NCBI RefSeq assembly: GCF_000720455.1
Contig: NZ_JOAK01000036.1
Location: 1-57,550 of the forward strand
Origin: Streptomyces virginiae
GTDB lineage: Bacteria; Actinomycetota; Actinomycetes; Streptomycetales; Streptomycetaceae
Length of the DNA: 57,550 bases
Reading direction: 5' to 3'
The position numbers and the translations under genes are program-made. Of the stretch, positions 53,772 to 57,550 are shown one piece after another; position 1 is the stretch's first letter, and the number at the start of each line of letters is the position of its first letter. The notes under the pieces are model-generated. The model was not told where the DNA came from. It ran no database searches and saw only the letters and a list, made by a program, of their open reading frames with translations.

Positions 53772-54948
53772 ATGGACAAGAGCAACAGCGGCTTCTCCGA
53801 AGCCGGTCTGCGCAAGATCCGCGACGTGCTGACGCGCCACGTCGACTCCGGGAAGATCCCCGGTGTGGTCGCCCTGGTCGGCCGCGGCGAGGAGACGCAC
53901 GTCGAGGCCATCGGGACGATGCGCCACGACGGTGGCGCGCCGATGAGCCGGGACACGATCTTCCGGATGGCGTCCACGTCCAAGCCGGTCACCATGGCGG
54001 CGTCGATGGCCCTCCTCGACGACTGCCGGCTGCGGCTGGACGACCCGGTGGACCAGTGGCTGCCCGAACTCGCCGGCCGCCAGGTGCTGAAGCGGATCGA
54101 CGGCCCCATCGACGACACCGAGCCCGCACGGCGCCCGATCACCGTCCGGGACCTGATGACCTCCACCTTCGGCCTCGGCATCGACCTGACCGCCGTGGGC
54201 TCTCCGATCTTCAACGCGATCTTCGAGAACGGCGTCTTCAGCCAGGGCGCGGCGCCGCTGCCCGAGCAGGACGAGTGGATGCGCCGCCTCGGCACGCTGC
54301 CGCTGATGCGCCAGCCCGGCGAGCACTGGCAGTACCACCTCAGCCACGACGTGCTCGGCGTACTCGTCTCGCGGGTCACCGGCCGGCCGTTCGAGACGTT
54401 CCTGCGCGAGCGCGTCCTCGATCCGCTCGGGATGAAGGACACCGGCTTCCACGTGCCCGCCGACAAGATCGACCGGCTGCCGCCCAGCTACGCTCCCGAC
54501 CCGCAGACCGGTGAGTTCACCGTCTGGGACGAGGCGAAGACCGGGCAGTACAGCGCGCCCCCGGCGTTCCAGGCCGGCGGCGGCGGGCTCGTCTCCACCG
54601 TCGACGACTACCACGCCTACTTCCGGATGCTGCTCGACCACGGCATGCACGGCACCGAGCGGATCCTGTCCCGGCCCGCCGTCGAGCTGATGACCACCCG
54701 TCAACGTGTCGTTCGGCCAGGGACAGCAGGGTGGCTGGGGCTTCGGAATGGCGGTGCGCACCTACCGCGGCGACTACGCGCCCCTCGGCCAGTTCGGCTG
54801 GGACGGCGGAACCGGCACCTCGGCCTACGCCGACCCGGAGAACGGGATCACCGGCATCCTGCTCACACAGGTCGGACTGACCACTGCCGCTCCGGCGCAG
54901 CTCATCCACGACTTCTGGACCACGGTCTACCAGGCGGTCGACGCCTGA
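53772..54948 (+). pseudogene. serine hydrolase (class C beta-lactamase fold) with a frameshift
   Basis: The ATG at 53772 has GGGGAG upstream. The first about 308 residues form a beta-lactamase/esterase-type domain: MASTSKPVT carries the Ser68-x-x-Lys71 nucleophile motif, with QYHLSHD (YxS) and FQAGGGGLVSTVDDY. After ELMTTR (about 54700) homology moves to another frame and continues with SFGQGQQGGWGFGMAVRTYR and ends QAVDA at 54948. Family members have several residues between those blocks, so a small deletion plus frameshift is likely. Unshifted, translation goes on in noise to 55124. No signal peptide. It is either a recent pseudogene or a sequencing error. Confidence 0.72.
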
Positions 54949-54964
54949 CACCGAGGGCGGGCCG

Positions 54965-55150
54965 TCAGCGACGTATGACGCCCGCGTCCTCGGCGTACTC
55001 GCCCAGCACGACGACGCTCACCGCTGCCGCCGCGAACACCTTGGCGGCGTGCAGCATGCTGCCGAGGCGGTGGCGGGGGGTGGAGTCGGAGATGGCGGTG
55101 GCGCCGCTCGGGCGGCCGCCCTGAATCGGGGTGAAGGTTGCGGTGCTCAT
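54965..55150 (-). CDS. small protein of unknown function with one hydrophobic helix (61 aa)
   Basis: 61 aa from the ATG at 55150. MSTATFTPIQGGRPSGATAI then MLHAAKVFAAAAVSVVVLGEY: a soluble N half and one Ala/Val-rich helix, ending EDAGVIRR. A longer start at 55237 is less likely because the added residues are Arg-rich noise. I do not recognise the family. Confidence 0.6.
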   Translation of the reverse strand: MSTATFTPIQGGRPSGATAISDSTPRHRLGSMLHAAKVFAAAAVSVVVLGEYAEDAGVIRR

Positions 55151-55459
55151 GAATCCATGGTGCTCCGCCGCCACCGGATCCACATCGCTCCGGAGGGCTA
55201 ATCCCAGCACCCCCCGCCTCCTCCTCCCGTCGCACACCGCCCCCTAGGGAGTGTCCGAAAGTCTGACGCTCCCGGGTACGACACCCGTACGGACGTCCCG
55301 TCCGGGACGGACTTGCGGCCCGGTGAATTCGTTCGCGCGGGCCCGCCCCGCTGGCTACAATCTCCGCTCTTGCCGCCTCCCACCGCCTCATCGGGGAGAG
55401 CCGCCCGCCGGCCGGAAACCGGGGGCATCTGTTCCGTACCAGCAGCTGGAGGCAGTCCC
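55151..55459. promoter_or_regulatory. leader region of the HelD-like gene
   Basis: 309 bp without a gene. GGGAGTGTC (55247-55255) and GACGCTCCC (55265-55273) form a 9-bp hairpin with one G-T pair. TACAAT at 55356-55361 is a good -10, with a weak TTCGCG at 55332-55337 (18-bp spacing). CGTCCCG and CGGGACG near 55294-55309 form another short dyad. I find no rifamycin-associated element. Confidence 0.5.
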
Positions 55460-57550
55460 GTGCCCGCGCACGCCCCCGACACCACCCCCGACGACGCGAC
55501 CCCGCCCGCCGACCCGCTGGGACGCGAACGGGCCCACCTCGCCGCCTCGCGCTCGGCCCTGCGCGCCATGCGCGAGGACGTCGAGGCCCTCGACATCCGC
55601 GACGTCACCGCGAACTGGGTCAACGCGATCGTCCTCCAGGCCCAGATCGACGACCGCATCAAGGCCCTCGCCGACCTCGCCCACACGCCCCTCTTCTTCG
55701 GCCGCCTCGACTACCTCCACGCCCCCGGCGCCGAGCTCGCCGAAGGCGCGGAGGGCGAGCAGTTCTACATCGGCCGCCGCCACGTCCACGACGCCGACGG
55801 CGATCCGATGGTCATCGACTGGCGCGCACCCGTCTCCCAGCCGTTCTACCGGGCCTCCAAGAAGGACCCGCAGGACATCACCCTGCGCCGCCGCTTCGGC
55901 TACACCGGCGGCGAGCTCACCGCGTACGAGGACGAACACCTCTCCGACCCCGCCGAGACGGCCGCCGTCAGCAAGCTGCTCCAGCAGGAGATCGAGCGCC
56001 CGCGCGTCGGCCCCATGCGCGACATCGTGGCCACGATCCAGCCAGAACAGGACGAAATCGTCCGTTCCGGCCTGTCCGGCTCCGTCTGCGTGCAGGGAGG
56101 CCCCGGCACCGGCAAGACCGCCGTCGGCCTCCACCGGGTGGCGTACCTGCTGTACGCGCACCGCGAGCGCCTCGCCCGCACCGGCACCCTCGTCATCGGG
56201 CCGAACCGTTCCTTCCTGCACTACATCGAGCAGGTCCTCCCCGCCCTGGGCGAGCTGGAGGTCAAGCAGGCCACCGTCGACGACCTGGTCGCCCGCGAGG
56301 GCCTGGAGGTCCGCGGCGCCGACCCCGCCGAGACCGCCGTCGTCAAGGGCGACGCCCGCATGGCGGAGGTGCTGCGCCGCGCGGTCCGCTCGCACGTCGG
56401 CCGCCCCACGGAGCCGCTGATGGTCGTGCGCGGCTCGCGCCGCTGGCGGGTGCCCGCGTACGAGCTGGAGGAGATGGTCGAGGAGCTGCAGAACCGCGAC
56501 ATCCGCTACGGCGCCGCCCGCGACGCCCTCCCCCAGCGCATCGCCCACGCCGTCCTGGTCCGGATGGAACAGGCCGGCGAGGCCCCGGACGACCGCGTCC
56601 AGGACGCGGTCGCGCGCAACGCGGCCGTCAAGGCGGCGGTCAAGGAGATCTGGCCGCCCGTCGAACCGGCGAAGCTGGTCCTGCGCCTCCTCTCCGACCC
56701 GGACTTCCTCGCCGTCCACGCGCAGGACGTCCTGACGGCGGACGAACAGAAGCTCCTGTTGTGGCCCAAGCCGTTCCGGAGCGTGAAGTCGGCGAAGTGG
56801 TCGGCGGCGGACCTGGTCCTCATCGACGAGGCCGCCGACCTGGTGGAACGCACCCACTCGCTCGGCCACGTCGTCCTCGACGAGGCGCAGGACCTCTCCC
56901 CCATGCAGTACCGGGCGGTGGGACGGCGCTGCACGACCGGCTCGGCGACGGTCCTGGGCGACCTGGCGCAGGGCACCACCCCGTGGGCCACGCGCAGCTG
57001 GGACGAGGCGCTGGCGCACCTGGGCAAGCCGCAGGCGGTGCTGGAGGAGCTGACGGCGGGCTTCCGCGTGCCGCGCGAGGTGATCGCCTACGCCTCCCGC
57101 CTGCTGCCGGAGATCTCCCCGGGCCTGGCCCCGGTCTCCTCGGTCCGCGAAACGCCGGGTTCCTTGCGGATCGCCGAAGTCGCGGATCTCGACGCAGCGG
57201 TGCTGGACGCGTGCCGCGAATCCCTGACCCAGGAGGGCTCGATCGGCCTGATCGCGGCGGACGCGCGCATCCCCGCCCTGGCCGAGGCCCTGCTGGCGGC
57301 GGGCATGCCGTACCTGTCCCCCGGCGAGGAGACGACCGCGGAGTCCCGCCTGGCGCTGGTCCCGGCGTCGCTGGCGAAGGGCCTGGAGTACGACTACGTC
57401 GTCCTCGACGAGCCGGCGGCGATCGTCGACGGCGAACCGGACGAGCGGACCGGCCTGCGCCGCCTGTACGTCTGCCTCACCCGAGCCGTCTCGGGCCTGA
57501 CGGCCCTCCACGCCTGCCCCCTCCCCCCGGCCCCTCCGCTCACGCGGACG
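55460..57550 (+). CDS. HelD-family RNA-polymerase-associated ATPase, 3' end beyond the window
   Basis: At least 697 codons from the GTG at 55460, with no stop before the window edge. HelD proteins pull stalled RNA polymerase off DNA using ATP. The N-terminus (about 20-75) is predicted coiled coil (ERAHLAASRSALRAMREDVE), the secondary-channel arm of HelD. YIGRRHVHD and GDPMVIDWRAPVSQPFY follow (about 103-131). Walker A is GGPGTGKT (213-220); later motifs include VLDEAQDLSPMQYRAV and FRVPREVI, plus YVCLTRAVSGL near the edge. Resembles mycobacterial HelD and the rifamycin-resistance HelR of Streptomyces, but no rifamycin element is seen upstream. Only a few residues should be missing. Confidence 0.88.
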   Translation, partial: MPAHAPDTTPDDATPPADPLGRERAHLAASRSALRAMREDVEALDIRDVTANWVNAIVLQAQIDDRIKALADLAHTPLFFGRLDYLHAPGAELAEGAEGEQFYIGRRHVHDADGDPMVIDWRAPVSQPFYRASKKDPQDITLRRRFGYTGGELTAYEDEHLSDPAETAAVSKLLQQEIERPRVGPMRDIVATIQPEQDEIVRSGLSGSVCVQGGPGTGKTAVGLHRVAYLLYAHRERLARTGTLVIGPNRSFLHYIEQVLPALGELEVKQATVDDLVAREGLEVRGADPAETAVVKGDARMAEVLRRAVRSHVGRPTEPLMVVRGSRRWRVPAYELEEMVEELQNRDIRYGAARDALPQRIAHAVLVRMEQAGEAPDDRVQDAVARNAAVKAAVKEIWPPVEPAKLVLRLLSDPDFLAVHAQDVLTADEQKLLLWPKPFRSVKSAKWSAADLVLIDEAADLVERTHSLGHVVLDEAQDLSPMQYRAVGRRCTTGSATVLGDLAQGTTPWATRSWDEALAHLGKPQAVLEELTAGFRVPREVIAYASRLLPEISPGLAPVSSVRETPGSLRIAEVADLDAAVLDACRESLTQEGSIGLIAADARIPALAEALLAAGMPYLSPGEETTAESRLALVPASLAKGLEYDYVVLDEPAAIVDGEPDERTGLRRLYVCLTRAVSGLTALHACPLPPAPPLTRT

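Noticed and set aside
55151..55459. Rifamycin-associated element for the HelD-like gene.
   Set aside because: No GGGGCTTGC...GCAAGCCCC-type dyad found in the leader.

Overview
The window is high-GC, gene-dense actinobacterial DNA, almost certainly the core chromosome of a Streptomyces or close relative. Supporting signs are third-position GC bias in every real gene, many GTG starts (plus one TTG), a futalosine-type menaquinone pair (mqnB/mqnD), an actinobacterial XPB-type helicase, DUF3027, DUF2530 and DUF2771 proteins, and GC-rich intergenic repeats of the kind common in Streptomyces. I saw no rRNA, tRNA, CRISPR array, prophage or insertion sequence.

Layout. 0-7.7 kb (minus strand): a tightly coupled operon of a DinB-fold TIGR03084-type protein, an AtuA-like protein, an acyl-CoA carboxylase beta subunit, a biotin carboxylase/BCCP alpha subunit and an acyl-CoA dehydrogenase. 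Three of the four junctions are 4-base ATGA/GTGA overlaps, and a TetR-like dyad lies upstream. It looks like a branched acyl-CoA (Liu/Atu-type) catabolic unit. GC-rich repeats have entered two of its genes. 7.9-17 kb: an S15-like hydrolase, a secreted PKD-repeat protein, DUF1801 and EamA proteins, a fused FAD/Fe-S D-lactate-dehydrogenase-type oxidase, and serC. 17-30 kb: a sacsin-like GHKL ATPase, SGNH hydrolase, PadR regulator facing a SnoaL-like protein across a 36-bp nested dyad, a CtpE-like P-type ATPase, DUF2530, an NCS2 purine permease, a ribbon-helix-helix protein, MarR, MFS and thpR.

30-39 kb: two secreted proteins with different peptidoglycan-hydrolase-type domains but the same five-copy VCBS-like C-terminal array, a small exported peptide, a TrmB/LuxR-type regulator facing an unknown small protein, a second exported peptide, a 29-residue membrane microprotein, an aldo-keto reductase behind a MerR-type dyad, an SGNH hydrolase and an anchored beta-propeller. 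39-45 kb: DUF3027, MFS, DUF2771 lipoprotein, mqnB-mqnD, an extended cold-shock protein, a small membrane protein and a HAD phosphatase.

45-57.5 kb: an ECF sigma factor without region 4, a HAAS-like membrane protein, a large Ssl2-like/WYL-like protein and an XPB helicase that may work together, with DUF4291, DoxX and a GNAT remnant between them. Next come an apparently internally deleted GT87-like protein, a frameshifted beta-lactamase-fold hydrolase behind an AT-richer phased-repeat promoter, and a HelD-family RNA-polymerase-associated ATPase that runs off the right edge. The cluster of eroded genes at 45-55 kb contrasts with the intact genes elsewhere.
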